Origin: Pseudomonas benzenivorans
GTDB lineage: Bacteria; Pseudomonadota; Gammaproteobacteria; Pseudomonadales; Pseudomonadaceae
Assembly: GCF_024397895.1 (NCBI RefSeq)
Contig: NZ_CP073346.1
Coordinates: 3,720,001-3,784,000, forward strand
Direction of reading: 5' to 3'
DNA length: 64,000 nucleotides
The notes under the pieces were generated by a model that had not been told where the DNA came from, made no database searches, and worked only from the letters and a program-made list of their open reading frames with translations. The first letter of the stretch is position 1. Each line of letters begins with the position of its first letter. The position numbers and the translations under genes were made by a program. Positions 46,378-55,646 of the stretch are shown in pieces.

Positions 46378-46629
46378 ATGAGCTACAACCTGGCAGACAA
46401 ACCCGCGGCAGAGCGCGACGTGGCGGAGGCGGAGAAGGCCCGTCTGTTCGAGTTGTGGCAGCACAACCTGCAGCGCGCCAAGGCCGACGCGGCGCGCCTG
46501 TTCGCCGAGAAGGGCAAGCGCAAGGGCAAGTGGGAGGAGTGGCTGCGCGCCCAGCTGGGCGACATGTCGCCGCCGGAATACGCCAGCATGGTGCAGCGCG
46601 AAGTGAGACGCCTGGCGGCGCCGCGCTGA
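46378..46629 (+). CDS. Conserved hypothetical protein, small and charged
   Basis: An 83-residue basic helical protein (EKARLFELWQHNLQRAKADAARLFAEKG, then KGKWEEWLRAQLGDMSPPEYASMVQREVRRL). I do not recognise a named family, though the sequence looks like a conserved pseudomonad small protein. Starts 63 bases after the previous gene. Function unknown. Confidence 0.7.
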   Translation: MSYNLADKPAAERDVAEAEKARLFELWQHNLQRAKADAARLFAEKGKRKGKWEEWLRAQLGDMSPPEYASMVQREVRRLAAPR

Positions 46630-46686
46630 TCGCACAGCGCTGGTTGACGTGCCCCTTCTTTCCCGCACCGGCCAGCGAGCTCGCCC

Positions 46687-47694
46687 TCACTCCTTGGGCG
46701 CGGTCGGATCGAGCAAATCCTCTGCATCATGGGCACGCTGTTCCTGATCGATTTGTTCGACCAGGTCGGTGATCACCCGCGTGTCCGCTTGTGCCGCCGT
46801 CGCCGGGGGCGGCTTGCGGTTCGGCGCCGCCGCCTCGGCTGGCGGTTGGGCCTGTTCGTGGACGTGCAGGCGGTAGATGGGCTCCGGCATGTCCATGCCG
46901 GCCTCGCCCAATGCTGCGGTGACCTGGCGCATGGCTTCGCTCTTGACCATCAGGAAGTCGTGGCTGCGCTGATCCACCCAACCGTGATAGCGCACTTGCA
47001 CGTTGGAGTCCCCCAGGGCGCTGATGAAGGCGCGCGGCGGCGGCGATGGCATGACGCCTTCCAGCTGCCTGAGGCGGTCGATGCCGAGCTGCTGGGCCAG
47101 CAGCAGGTCCTGGTCGCCGCCCAGGCCGACGTCGAACTCGAAGCGGCGGCTGGGGTTGCGCGTGTAGTTGAGGGTGACGCTGCGGAACACCAGGGCATTG
47201 GGCAGGCGCAGGTGATTGCCGTCCGGGGTCATCAGGATGGTCGCCCGCGAGGTCAGGGCGATCACCAGGCCCTCGTTGCCATCGATCACCACATGGTCGC
47301 GGGGTGCGAAGGGCTGGCGGAGGCTCATCAGGATGCCGGCCAGGTAGTTCTCCAGGGTTTCCTTGAAGGCGAAACCCAGGGCTACGCCGAGCACACCCGC
47401 CGTGCCCAGCACGGCGCCCACCAGCGAGGTGGCGTCCATGATCTCCAGTGCCACCAGCACCCCGACCGAGGTCACCGCCCACTGCGCGGTGGTGCGCGCC
47501 AGCTCGCGCAGGAACGGATTGCGCTTGGCCAGGCGCTCGAGCAGGGTGCGCTGCGACAGCCAGCGTCCGACCAGCCAGGCCAGCCACACCACCAGCAGGG
47601 CCAGGAGCAGCAACGGCAGGGCGCTGAGCAGGCCGTAGGCCTCGTCCAGCAGGCGCTGGATCACGGCATCGATATCGAAGTGAACAGATTCCAC
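46687..47694 (-). CDS. MscS family mechanosensitive channel
   Basis: A 335-residue small-conductance channel. It has three membrane helices; the third is the glycine/alanine-rich pore helix in VGAVLGTAGVLGVALGFAFKETLENYLAGI, followed by the beta domain with IDGNEGLVIALTSRATILMTPDGNHLRLPNALV. The C-terminus is a long Pro/Ala/Gln-rich tail. The GTG at 47694 is preferred because AGGGG lies at proper spacing; an ATG at 47751 is in frame. Releases solutes on osmotic downshock. Confidence 0.9.
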   Translation of the reverse strand: MESVHFDIDAVIQRLLDEAYGLLSALPLLLLALLVVWLAWLVGRWLSQRTLLERLAKRNPFLRELARTTAQWAVTSVGVLVALEIMDATSLVGAVLGTAGVLGVALGFAFKETLENYLAGILMSLRQPFAPRDHVVIDGNEGLVIALTSRATILMTPDGNHLRLPNALVFRSVTLNYTRNPSRRFEFDVGLGGDQDLLLAQQLGIDRLRQLEGVMPSPPPRAFISALGDSNVQVRYHGWVDQRSHDFLMVKSEAMRQVTAALGEAGMDMPEPIYRLHVHEQAQPPAEAAAPNRKPPPATAAQADTRVITDLVEQIDQEQRAHDAEDLLDPTAPKE

Positions 47695-47906
47695 GATCAG
47701 CCCCTTTGTCGCCGCGACCGCTGCAGCGTCTGCGCGGCCAGTTACAGTCATCAGCAAGACTAGCCGATCGGCTGACTCGCCACGGTGCCGGCTCCGCAGG
47801 CTTGTCCTGGCGCGGACACTGGGTCAAAGTCTGCCGGCCAGTTCGTGAAACCAGCGCAGACGCGCCGGTTTTCAACATTCGACCCCAGCTCCCATTCGGA
47901 GGCGGA

Positions 47907-48413
47907 ATGAATGCCATCACACTGAACGCCCTGGCGGCGTTCCCAGACCAGCTGGAAGCCTACTACGGCGCCATTCCGGCTGAGTTCAAGCAATGGTCGC
48001 CGGCTTCCTGGGAGGGCGTTCCGAGCGAGCCATTCACCGCCATCGAGCAGGTCTGTCACGTCTACGACATTGAGGTCGAGGGGTATCACGTGCGGTTCCA
48101 GCGCACCCTCGAAGAGCTCAATCCCGTGCTGCTCTCGGTTGATGGCGAGGCCCTGGCCAGGGAGCGCGCCTATGCCGAGGCCAATGTGGATGAAGTCTTC
48201 GCGGCGTTCCGCGTGGCGCGAGCCAAGACCATGACGCTGATCGCCGGCCTGAGCCCGGAGCAGTTTGCGCGTACCGCCGATTTCGAGGGCTACGGCCCGT
48301 TGTCACTGCGCAGCCTGGTGCACTACCTGTGCAGCCATGACCAGCAGCATCTGGCGGGCTTGCAATGGCTGCTGGGCAAGATCGAGGCGTCGCGCGTTCG
48401 GCCGGAGGGTTAG
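47907..48413 (+). CDS. DinB superfamily protein
   Basis: A 168-residue four-helix-bundle protein. His residues at FTAIEQVCHVYDIE near residue 50 and SLVHYLCSHDQQHLAGLQWLL near residue 145 form the usual three-His metal site of DinB/YfiT proteins. GGAGG lies shortly before the ATG. Possibly a thiol transferase or stress protein. Alone. Confidence 0.85.
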   Translation: MNAITLNALAAFPDQLEAYYGAIPAEFKQWSPASWEGVPSEPFTAIEQVCHVYDIEVEGYHVRFQRTLEELNPVLLSVDGEALARERAYAEANVDEVFAAFRVARAKTMTLIAGLSPEQFARTADFEGYGPLSLRSLVHYLCSHDQQHLAGLQWLLGKIEASRVRPEG

Positions 48414-48733
48414 GGCGTGCACCGAGCCGGTAGCTTCCAGTGGGTAGATGTGAGCGTGAAGTCGCCTTGTCGGCCTGCTTATGTTTTAGGAGCACCCTGG
48501 CAAAAGTGCGGAGGGTGAGGTTCGCAAACCGGATCAGACCAGGTGGGGTTGGCTGAAGAAAACTTGCGGCCCATTGTCCGGGAATGACTGAGCACGACAT
48601 ACTGATCAGCTTTACGATTTGCGAGTAAGGCAGTATGCCGTAGCGGCGACCCCGACTCGACTATGCATAACAATTGTCACCGATGTGCCTAGCGCATCGC
48701 TTCCCTGATCCAATCAGCCGGCCCTCCAATACG
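48414..48733. other. Gene-free stretch at the left border of the glycosyltransferase locus
   Basis: No gene is seen in 320 bases. The stretch is visibly poorer in GC than the preceding genes and holds the inverted repeat CATACTG (48598-48604) / CAGTATG (48631-48637). It marks the change from ordinary chromosomal genes to the glycosyltransferase and adhesin locus and probably carries the promoter of the first glycosyltransferase. Confidence 0.55.
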
Positions 48734-50008
48734 ATGCGTTTCTTATTCGTCCACCAGCGTTTTCCCGGCCAGTTCAAGCACATCGCCTGTGCCCTGGCCG
48801 ACGACCCGCGGCATGAGGTCGTAGCCGTTGGCGATGTGGCCAATATAAAGGCGAGCCTGACTTTGCACCCTCGGGTCACCGTTTACGGCTATGCCTCGCC
48901 AAAGGCCGGCGAACAGCAGACCCATGTGTATCTGCGCGAATACGAAAACCATGTGCGTCGCGGGCAACAGTTGCTGCGGGCTTGCCTGCGACTCAAAGAG
49001 CAAGGCTTTGTGCCGGATGTGGTGGCGGTGCATCCGGGGTGGGGGGAGGGCCTGTTCCTCGGAGAGATCTTCCCGACGGCGCGCCATATCCACTACTGCG
49101 AGTACTACTATCACGCCGAAGGCGCGGATCTTGGATTCGACCCTGAATTCCCGGCTGGCATCGACTCACGCCTGCACGTACGACTGAGAAATGCAACGCA
49201 ACTCCTCGGTCTCAGCGAGTGCGCTGCAGGCGTGTCGCCGACCCGTTGGCAGCGCTCACTCTACCCTGCGGAGTTTCAGTCCAAGATTCGTGTTCTGCAT
49301 GAAGGCATCGACACCAGTCAGGCGAAACCGGACCCGCGGGCTTTTCTGGAGGTGCAGGGCAAGGTCTTCCGCGCAGGTGATCAGGTCATCACCTATGTTG
49401 CCCGCAACCTGGAGCCCTATCGGGGGTTCCACCGCTTTGTGCGCGCGCTACCCGAGTTGCAGGCGCGCTGCCCGACGGCGCAGTTCGTGGTGGTTGGTGG
49501 CGATGAGGTCAGCTATGGCGCGCGCCTGCCGGCCGGTCAGAGTTACCGGGAAACCTATGTGGCCGAGTTGGGCGAGCGAGTCGATTGGTCACGGGTGCAC
49601 TTTCTCGGCAGGTTGCCTTACCGGCAATACCTGAAGGTGCTCCAGTTGTCGTCCGCGCATATCTACCTTACTTACCCCTTCGTACTGTCGTGGTCGATGC
49701 TCGAGGCCATGGCCTGTGGTTGTCTGGTCATAGGCTCCGCTACTCCTCCGGTGCAGGAGGTGATCACGCACGGCGAGAACGGACTGCTGGTGGATTTCTT
49801 CGATACCAGGCAGCTTGCCGACCAGGTTGCCGAGGTATTGGCTGATCCCCTGGCGTTTTCGCGCCTGCGCAGCAGGGCGCGGGAGTATATCGAGCAGCAC
49901 TATGATCTGCGCACGCATGGCATTCCCGCATGGATCGAGCTGTTGACACAGCATCAGCGGCAAGATCAAGGGATGCCCCGTGTCGCCGTTAACACCGGTG
50001 CCGGTTAG
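48734..50008 (+). CDS. Glycosyltransferase family 4 protein
   Basis: A 424-residue GT-B glycosyltransferase. MRFLFVHQRFPGQFKHIACALA starts the acceptor domain, HIHYCEYYYHAEGADLGFDPEFP near residue 118 marks its subfamily, and the donor-binding region is LGRLPYRQYLKVLQLSSAHIYLTYPFVLSWSMLEAMACG near residue 295. The frame extends upstream of the ATG without support. It overlaps the next gene by 29 bases. Its place beside a giant repeat adhesin suggests protein or surface glycosylation, by inference. Confidence 0.88.
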   Translation: MRFLFVHQRFPGQFKHIACALADDPRHEVVAVGDVANIKASLTLHPRVTVYGYASPKAGEQQTHVYLREYENHVRRGQQLLRACLRLKEQGFVPDVVAVHPGWGEGLFLGEIFPTARHIHYCEYYYHAEGADLGFDPEFPAGIDSRLHVRLRNATQLLGLSECAAGVSPTRWQRSLYPAEFQSKIRVLHEGIDTSQAKPDPRAFLEVQGKVFRAGDQVITYVARNLEPYRGFHRFVRALPELQARCPTAQFVVVGGDEVSYGARLPAGQSYRETYVAELGERVDWSRVHFLGRLPYRQYLKVLQLSSAHIYLTYPFVLSWSMLEAMACGCLVIGSATPPVQEVITHGENGLLVDFFDTRQLADQVAEVLADPLAFSRLRSRAREYIEQHYDLRTHGIPAWIELLTQHQRQDQGMPRVAVNTGAG

Positions 50009-51230
50009 CAAGCATCGCGCCCATGCCACCCCTGGCGGCCAGTCGCTCGGGCGTGGGCGGCGAGTGCTGCTGGCCTGGGAAATGGGCGAGGGTCTGGGAC
50101 ATGCCGCGCGCCTGCTCTGGCTGGCTCAGCGCCTGCGCGAGCAGGGTTGGGTGCCGGTCGTGGCGGCGCGCGACCCGGCGGCCTTGGCCGAGCGTTATCG
50201 GGCGGCGCATGTGCCCGTCATCGCGACGCCGCCGCACCGAAGTTGTTTCTCCGGTCCGGGGCGTTTTCGCGCGGCGAGCTACGCCGACATCATGGGCGTG
50301 TGCGGTTATGCCGACCTGAAGCAGCTGGCCGCCGTGGTGAGGGCCTGGGATGAGGTGCTGCGGAGCCAGGCGCCTGATCTGATCATCGCCGACTATTCGC
50401 CGCTGCTATCGCTGGCGGCATTCGCCCGCATACCGTTGATCTGTATCGGCGATGGCTTCGTCACCCCGCCTGGAATGGCCGGTGGTCACTTTCCCCTGCT
50501 TGGCGATCCGGTGCCCCATCAATGGCAGCCGGCAGAACTGCTGCACGCGGCGCAGCGCGTCCAGGCCGCGCGGGGGTTGGCCGAGCCCATGAGCCTGGCG
50601 CAGGTCATCGAGGGCGTCGGGCAGGTGGTCTGCGTGCCGCCGGAGCTGGATATCTACGCTGCTTCGCGCACGCTTCCCGCCTCCGGTCCATGGGAGCGCC
50701 CTGCGCCACCCTTGGCGAAACCCGAGGGAGCCTTCCCCTTTGCCTACCTGCGGATGAGTCACCCGTTGTCGCATCGGGTCCTGCAGGTATGGAGGGAACA
50801 TCACCTGGCCGGCGAGTGTTACCTGCATGGCGCCGGCCGCGAGACAGTTTCCGCGTTGGAGCGGGCCGGAATCCGGGTACATGTCACGCCACCGCCGCTG
50901 CGGGAGGCTCTGTCGCGTGCGTCGATGCTGATTCACCATGGCGGCATCGGCGCGCTGGAGGAGGCGCTGATGGCGGGGCGACCGCAGCTCCTGTTGCCAC
51001 GTCATCTCGAACAGTCACTGCACAGCCAGCGCCTACTCGCTAGCTTGCCGGGTAATGTGTGCGCCCGTGCGGGTACTTCGTTGCAGTCACTGCGCGAGCG
51101 GCTTCCGGAACTGTTGCTAGACCGGGATGGACGCCTGGGGGCGGTGGCGCAAAAGACCGCAACGCGTTTGACCGCGCGGCCGGACAATTCCTGGGCTGCC
51201 CTGCAGCGGCTGCTAGGCTCGCTGTTCTAG
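49980..51230 (+). CDS. Glycosyltransferase, MGT/GT1-like
   Basis: A 416-residue GT-B glycosyltransferase with a GTG start inside the preceding gene. LLAWEMGEGLGHAARLLWLAQRLREQG opens the acceptor domain, as in MurG and macrolide glycosyltransferases. The donor site appears as ASMLIHHGGIGALEEALMAGRPQLLLPRHLEQSLHSQRL near residue 320. The sugar and acceptor are unknown. Translationally coupled to the family 4 enzyme before it. Confidence 0.85.
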   Translation: MSPLTPVPVSKHRAHATPGGQSLGRGRRVLLAWEMGEGLGHAARLLWLAQRLREQGWVPVVAARDPAALAERYRAAHVPVIATPPHRSCFSGPGRFRAASYADIMGVCGYADLKQLAAVVRAWDEVLRSQAPDLIIADYSPLLSLAAFARIPLICIGDGFVTPPGMAGGHFPLLGDPVPHQWQPAELLHAAQRVQAARGLAEPMSLAQVIEGVGQVVCVPPELDIYAASRTLPASGPWERPAPPLAKPEGAFPFAYLRMSHPLSHRVLQVWREHHLAGECYLHGAGRETVSALERAGIRVHVTPPPLREALSRASMLIHHGGIGALEEALMAGRPQLLLPRHLEQSLHSQRLLASLPGNVCARAGTSLQSLRERLPELLLDRDGRLGAVAQKTATRLTARPDNSWAALQRLLGSLF

Positions 51231-51250
51231 AACTCCCGGGCGACCTTGGC

Positions 51251-52906
51251 CTATCCGCGTCCTGTGGCCGGCACCAGCACTTCCAGTAGGTCGAACTTCC
51301 ACAGCCACATCAGTGCGCGCACGCCGACCTGGGTAGCCACATCGGCATTGGCCAGAGCCGAATCGACGGTTTGCCGAGCGTCCTGATCGAGCGTTGCGAG
51401 GAGTGCTGGCAACGCTTCTCTGGAAAGAAGCGGCGAATCGAAGGCATAGTTGGTCATGGGCAGCGATAACAACCGTTCGAGGCGCGCCGCCGCGTCCGGT
51501 CGAGCGCGTATCAGCCACTGGCCATTGAGGGTTCTGCTGGAGAAATGGGCAAAGCGATGAAAGGGGTCGGCGCGCTGCGGCCAAGGTTGAGGAGGTTCGC
51601 CGATGTCCTGTGGACGGAGCCCGGCAAGCTCTTGCGCGAGTTCGGCATAGCGCCGTAAGACCACCGGCCAGTCGTACTGCGCGGTAGCGCGCGCGCGCCC
51701 GGCGGCGCCCATTTGCACACGCAGGCCCGGGTCGTCGGCCAGCAGTTGAAGTGCCTGTGCTAGCGCCTGCGGTTCGACGACGCTGGCGAGGCTGGCATGG
51801 CCGATATAGCGATCGTAGGTGTCGAGACTCAGGGCGTGGCGCAGCGCCATGTCCGCGCCTGCCCCGGCGGGAGGTAATACGGTCGGGATGCGAAAGCCAT
51901 CGATGCCGTCGCGAACCGTGTCCTTGTAGCCGTCCCAGTCCGACACCACCACGGGCAGTCCGGCAGCCATGGCCTCAAGCGGCGTTAGGCCGAAGCTCTC
52001 CTGAATATTGTCGGCAAGGGAAACGAAGATATCCGCGGCCTGCCAGGCGGGGCGGTAGCTGGCGGGCTGATGGCCGTCGATCCACAAGAAACGCACGGAC
52101 GGGGCGAGGGCTTGCTGGGTCGTCAGGTAGCTGTGCTTCATTCCTGGATTGGCAAACACCCCTGCCTCGATGCAGACAACAGAGCGCTGGCCGGCGAGTT
52201 TCTCCAGCGCTTGGTACAACGACACCGGGTTGGCCTTGGCGTGAAAGGCCAGGCGGCCGGCGAAGAGTAAGACCAGGTCTTCCGCGCCCAGCCCCAGCTC
52301 GCTGCGCGCGGCTTCGCGGGCAGCGGCTCGGGGGGCGAAGGCCGGTACGTCGACTCCCAGGGGGATCACTGGCAGTTGCATCTCGACAAAGCGTGTGGCG
52401 CCTATGCTCTCGCGCCAGTATTCGCGCATTTCCTCATGCAACCGGGTGACGTAGGTCTTCACCGCTAGGGAGGGACAGATCAGCGCGTCCCAGGGTTTGA
52501 ACGGCGGCAGGATCAGCTCCGCCAGTCTATCCATCGCCCCGAGCGACGACAGGCTATGCGCAACTCCCATCAGGCTAAAGGCGGCAGGGTTGCCGAGGTT
52601 GCGCGCGGCGGCCAGGTCCTTGTCGGGCGGGGCGGGGTAATAGAGCGCGCCCGCGTCGGCGGCGGCCTGCAAGCTGGGCAGGCTGCTCCATTGCAATTGG
52701 CCGCTGAAGCCCTGCTTATGCAACAGTTGAAGAAGGTTTTGCCCTGTGGCTCCGTCCACGCCGAGGCCGTGCAACTGGGACCGCGGCCAGGTTCGGGCAA
52801 TGCCCGTCAGCAGTGCCTGGCCTGCGGCTTGGCGGCCCATCATTTTCTTGGAGGTGGAATAGGCGTCGCTAGCGTAGTAGAGGGCGAAGTTTGGGGCGTG
52901 GCGCAT
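51251..52906 (-). CDS. Glycosyltransferase family 4 protein, long form
   Basis: A 551-residue GT-B glycosyltransferase with about 100 extra C-terminal residues. The ATG at 52906 is chosen because AGGA lies before it and the protein then opens with FALYYASDAYSTSKKMMGRQAAGQ; the frame extends 32 codons upstream. LLFAGRLAFHAKANP near residue 238 and SLADNIQESFGLTPLEAMAAGLPVVVSDWDGYKDTV near residue 295 form the donor site. Convergent with the MGT-like gene and divergent from the fusion gene. Confidence 0.85.
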   Translation of the reverse strand: MRHAPNFALYYASDAYSTSKKMMGRQAAGQALLTGIARTWPRSQLHGLGVDGATGQNLLQLLHKQGFSGQLQWSSLPSLQAAADAGALYYPAPPDKDLAAARNLGNPAAFSLMGVAHSLSSLGAMDRLAELILPPFKPWDALICPSLAVKTYVTRLHEEMREYWRESIGATRFVEMQLPVIPLGVDVPAFAPRAAAREAARSELGLGAEDLVLLFAGRLAFHAKANPVSLYQALEKLAGQRSVVCIEAGVFANPGMKHSYLTTQQALAPSVRFLWIDGHQPASYRPAWQAADIFVSLADNIQESFGLTPLEAMAAGLPVVVSDWDGYKDTVRDGIDGFRIPTVLPPAGAGADMALRHALSLDTYDRYIGHASLASVVEPQALAQALQLLADDPGLRVQMGAAGRARATAQYDWPVVLRRYAELAQELAGLRPQDIGEPPQPWPQRADPFHRFAHFSSRTLNGQWLIRARPDAAARLERLLSLPMTNYAFDSPLLSREALPALLATLDQDARQTVDSALANADVATQVGVRALMWLWKFDLLEVLVPATGRG

Positions 52907-53153
52907 GCGTAATCCTGCTAGGGCTGAGGTTCTGCAGCGCAGGAGCGCAGCGTGAGGGCTCGATGGCCTATAAAACACCGGGATGCGTTGTTTTTCCATC
53001 ACTGAGTAACGCTCCTGGCGGGGGGCTGAGATAAGATCTGCCCACCGTGCCGCCAGACCGTTGTGCCGCTTATTGATCTTGGCAGCGCCTTCGATGCGGC
53101 AATGCAGACAGCTAGCCCTGGAGTGCGACGGTTCGGCCAGGCTGAGGGGTGGA

Positions 53154-55625
53154 ATGAGGCGAATCGGAATTAGCTGGACGCTTGGCTCGCAGAGTGAGGA
53201 AGGTCGCTATGGCCTCGAGCTGGCTTCGCAGATTGTCCTGCAGGGGGGGCAGCTGAGTTTGTTGCGCGTCGTCAAACCACTCAACCTTGACGCACGGCAG
53301 GCGCGCTTGCTGGCTCCGGCGCTGACAGAGTATGCGGCGCGCCGTGTGGTTCCCGCCCCAGGGCAGCGTTTGCCGTTCCCGGTGCTGCAGTTCTTGGGCG
53401 ACCGGCTGAGCCTAGAGTGCTTCCCCGAGGACAGTCCCGGTAAACCCAACATTGGCTTGGCGGGTTTCAACCATGTCGACATGTCGCGAGAAAGTCTCGA
53501 GCGGGCCGGCGACTGGCCACTGATCATCACCAACTCATCATGGGCTACCCAGGTGCTGCGCGGCAGGGGCTTGAATAACCTGCACTGCTGTCCGCCCGGG
53601 GTCGATCTGGAGCGTTTCTATCCGGCCCCGCGAACCGGACTGTTCCGTGACCGCTTTGTAGTGTTTTCCGGTGGCCAGCTGGAGTATCGGCAGGGGCAGG
53701 ATATTCTGCTCGGTGCGTTTCGCATCTTCCACCAGCGTCATCCAGAGGCCCTGCTGGTCTGTGGCTGGAGTCGTATGGCGGCGCATGGCTCGGATGACCT
53801 GTTGCGCTCACCCTATCTCGACGGCGTGCCTGAGCGGGTCAATGGCATCGTGCAGCTTACTCCCTGGTTGCTGCGCAACGGCATCGCCGCGCAGGCCCTG
53901 CTCGACCTGAGCCTGGTTGCCGACAGCCAGCTGCCGGACATCCTGCGCGAGAGCGATCTGGCGGTGTTCCCCAGTCGCTGCGAGGGGGGCGCGCAATGGC
54001 CGGCCTTGCAGGCCATGGCCTGTGGCGTGCCTACAGTTGTGGCCGCCAATACCGGCTATCTGGATCTACTCGGTGAGCATGTTTATATGCTGCAGAGTCA
54101 GGGTGAACTGAGAGGGCAGAGCGGTGCCGGCGGCCAGGACGACTGGGGCGAGAGCTCCATGGATGAGTTGCTGGAACTGATGGAGCGGGCCTACGTGCGC
54201 CGCACCGAAGCCATGGCCAAGGGGCAGGCCGGGGCTCAATTCATGGCGAACAGGGGCTGCGACAGCCACGCCAGGCAGCTGTTGACGGCGATCGACCGGG
54301 TCGTCGGCGGCGCGGCACTGGCCTCAACCGAGGTCCAGGATGACTACAGCTGGGGTCTGTGCCTGCATCGCGCCGGGCGTTTGGGCGAAGCCGAGCGGGC
54401 CTATGATGAGGTGCTGCGACGTCAACCCGAGCATATCGGCGCGCGTGCCGACCGCGGCAATGCGCGACGTGACCTTGGCGATGCGCAGGGCGCCGAGGCG
54501 GACTTCCGGACGCTGCTGGCGGCTCATCCAGGTAACCCTAGAGTTTTGCACAGCCTGGGAAACCTGCTGCGCCGCGACGGCCGTGTCGACGAAGCCGCCA
54601 ACTGCCTCCAGCAGGCCCTGAGGGGGATGCAGTCGGCCGCGTTGCATTGGGATCTGGCCTTCACCCTGTTGTTGCAGGGGCGCTATCGCGAGGCCTGGCC
54701 GCATTTCGAACATCGCCATGAAGCTCTTGGGTTGCGCAGCGCCGCGCCGGAGAAGCCGCGCTGGGATGGCCAGCCGCTGTTGGACAGCACCCTGCTGGTG
54801 CTGGACGAGCAGGGGCTGGGCGATACCTTGCAGTTCCTGCGCTTTGTATCCCATATCCCCAAGGGACCAGGTGGCCGAGTCATCTTCGCTGGAAAGCCGG
54901 CTACCCTGGCGGTGGCGCGGCGGATTCTGCCGGCCGTCGACGTGTATGCCTGGGACCAGCCATTGCCGCGCTCGCAGGTTTGGATACCCTTGATGTCTCT
55001 GCCGATGCGCCTGGGGATGCAGCGGCCGCAGGACATTCCCGCCCCCTGTTCGGAGCCGCTGGTAGACCCCGCCCACGTTGCGCATTGGCGTGCGCTGGTG
55101 CGTGGCAGCGATGTGCAGCCGGTGGTCGCCCTGTGCTGGCGCGGTAATCCCGAGTTTTCCGGTGACAGTTTGCGCTCCCCTGGATTAGCGGCGCTGCGGC
55201 CGATTCTGGAGGTCGAGGGGGTGCGCTTCGTCTCTCTGCAGGTGGGACCTGGGCGTTCTGAGCTTGGCGAGTTGGGGTTGGCAGAGCAGATCTGCGATGT
55301 CGGCGCCGCTATCGAAGCGGCGGGTGCGCAGGTGCTCGACACGCTGGCAGTGCTGCAGAGCTGCGACTTCGTTATTTCATCCTGCACATCCGTGCTGCAC
55401 ATGGCCGGCCTGCTCGGTCGCCCGGGGCGCGCTTTGCTGTGCCACCGACCGGACTGGCGCTGGATGTTGACGCGTATGGACACGCCTTGGTACCCGTCTC
55501 TGCGGCTGATTCGCCAGGACCGCACTGGAGATTGGTCGGCAGTGGCCTGGGAGGCGGCGACCCAGCTGCGCGCTTGGAGAGATGGCCAGGAAATCAGGCT
55601 TGACGATGTGGCGCACAGGCCTTAG
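53154..55625 (+). CDS. Glycosyltransferase-TPR-glycosyltransferase fusion
   Basis: An 823-residue protein in three parts. Residues about 1-370 are a family 4 glycosyltransferase with the donor motif ESDLAVFPSRCEGGAQWPALQAMACGVPTV. Residues about 396-510 are tetratricopeptide repeats (AGRLGEAERAYDEVLRRQPEHIGARADRGNARRDLGDAQGAEADFRTLL and following). Residues about 540-800 resemble the GT9/GT41-like domain common behind TPRs (DEQGLGDTLQFLRF, then FVISSCTSVLHMAGLLG). The ATG at 53154 follows GAGGGGT. A TPR joined to transferases suggests a protein acceptor such as the neighbouring repeat protein. Confidence 0.82.
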   Translation: MRRIGISWTLGSQSEEGRYGLELASQIVLQGGQLSLLRVVKPLNLDARQARLLAPALTEYAARRVVPAPGQRLPFPVLQFLGDRLSLECFPEDSPGKPNIGLAGFNHVDMSRESLERAGDWPLIITNSSWATQVLRGRGLNNLHCCPPGVDLERFYPAPRTGLFRDRFVVFSGGQLEYRQGQDILLGAFRIFHQRHPEALLVCGWSRMAAHGSDDLLRSPYLDGVPERVNGIVQLTPWLLRNGIAAQALLDLSLVADSQLPDILRESDLAVFPSRCEGGAQWPALQAMACGVPTVVAANTGYLDLLGEHVYMLQSQGELRGQSGAGGQDDWGESSMDELLELMERAYVRRTEAMAKGQAGAQFMANRGCDSHARQLLTAIDRVVGGAALASTEVQDDYSWGLCLHRAGRLGEAERAYDEVLRRQPEHIGARADRGNARRDLGDAQGAEADFRTLLAAHPGNPRVLHSLGNLLRRDGRVDEAANCLQQALRGMQSAALHWDLAFTLLLQGRYREAWPHFEHRHEALGLRSAAPEKPRWDGQPLLDSTLLVLDEQGLGDTLQFLRFVSHIPKGPGGRVIFAGKPATLAVARRILPAVDVYAWDQPLPRSQVWIPLMSLPMRLGMQRPQDIPAPCSEPLVDPAHVAHWRALVRGSDVQPVVALCWRGNPEFSGDSLRSPGLAALRPILEVEGVRFVSLQVGPGRSELGELGLAEQICDVGAAIEAAGAQVLDTLAVLQSCDFVISSCTSVLHMAGLLGRPGRALLCHRPDWRWMLTRMDTPWYPSLRLIRQDRTGDWSAVAWEAATQLRAWRDGQEIRLDDVAHRP

Positions 55626-55646
55626 GCGCCGCGCCAGTGACGGGCG

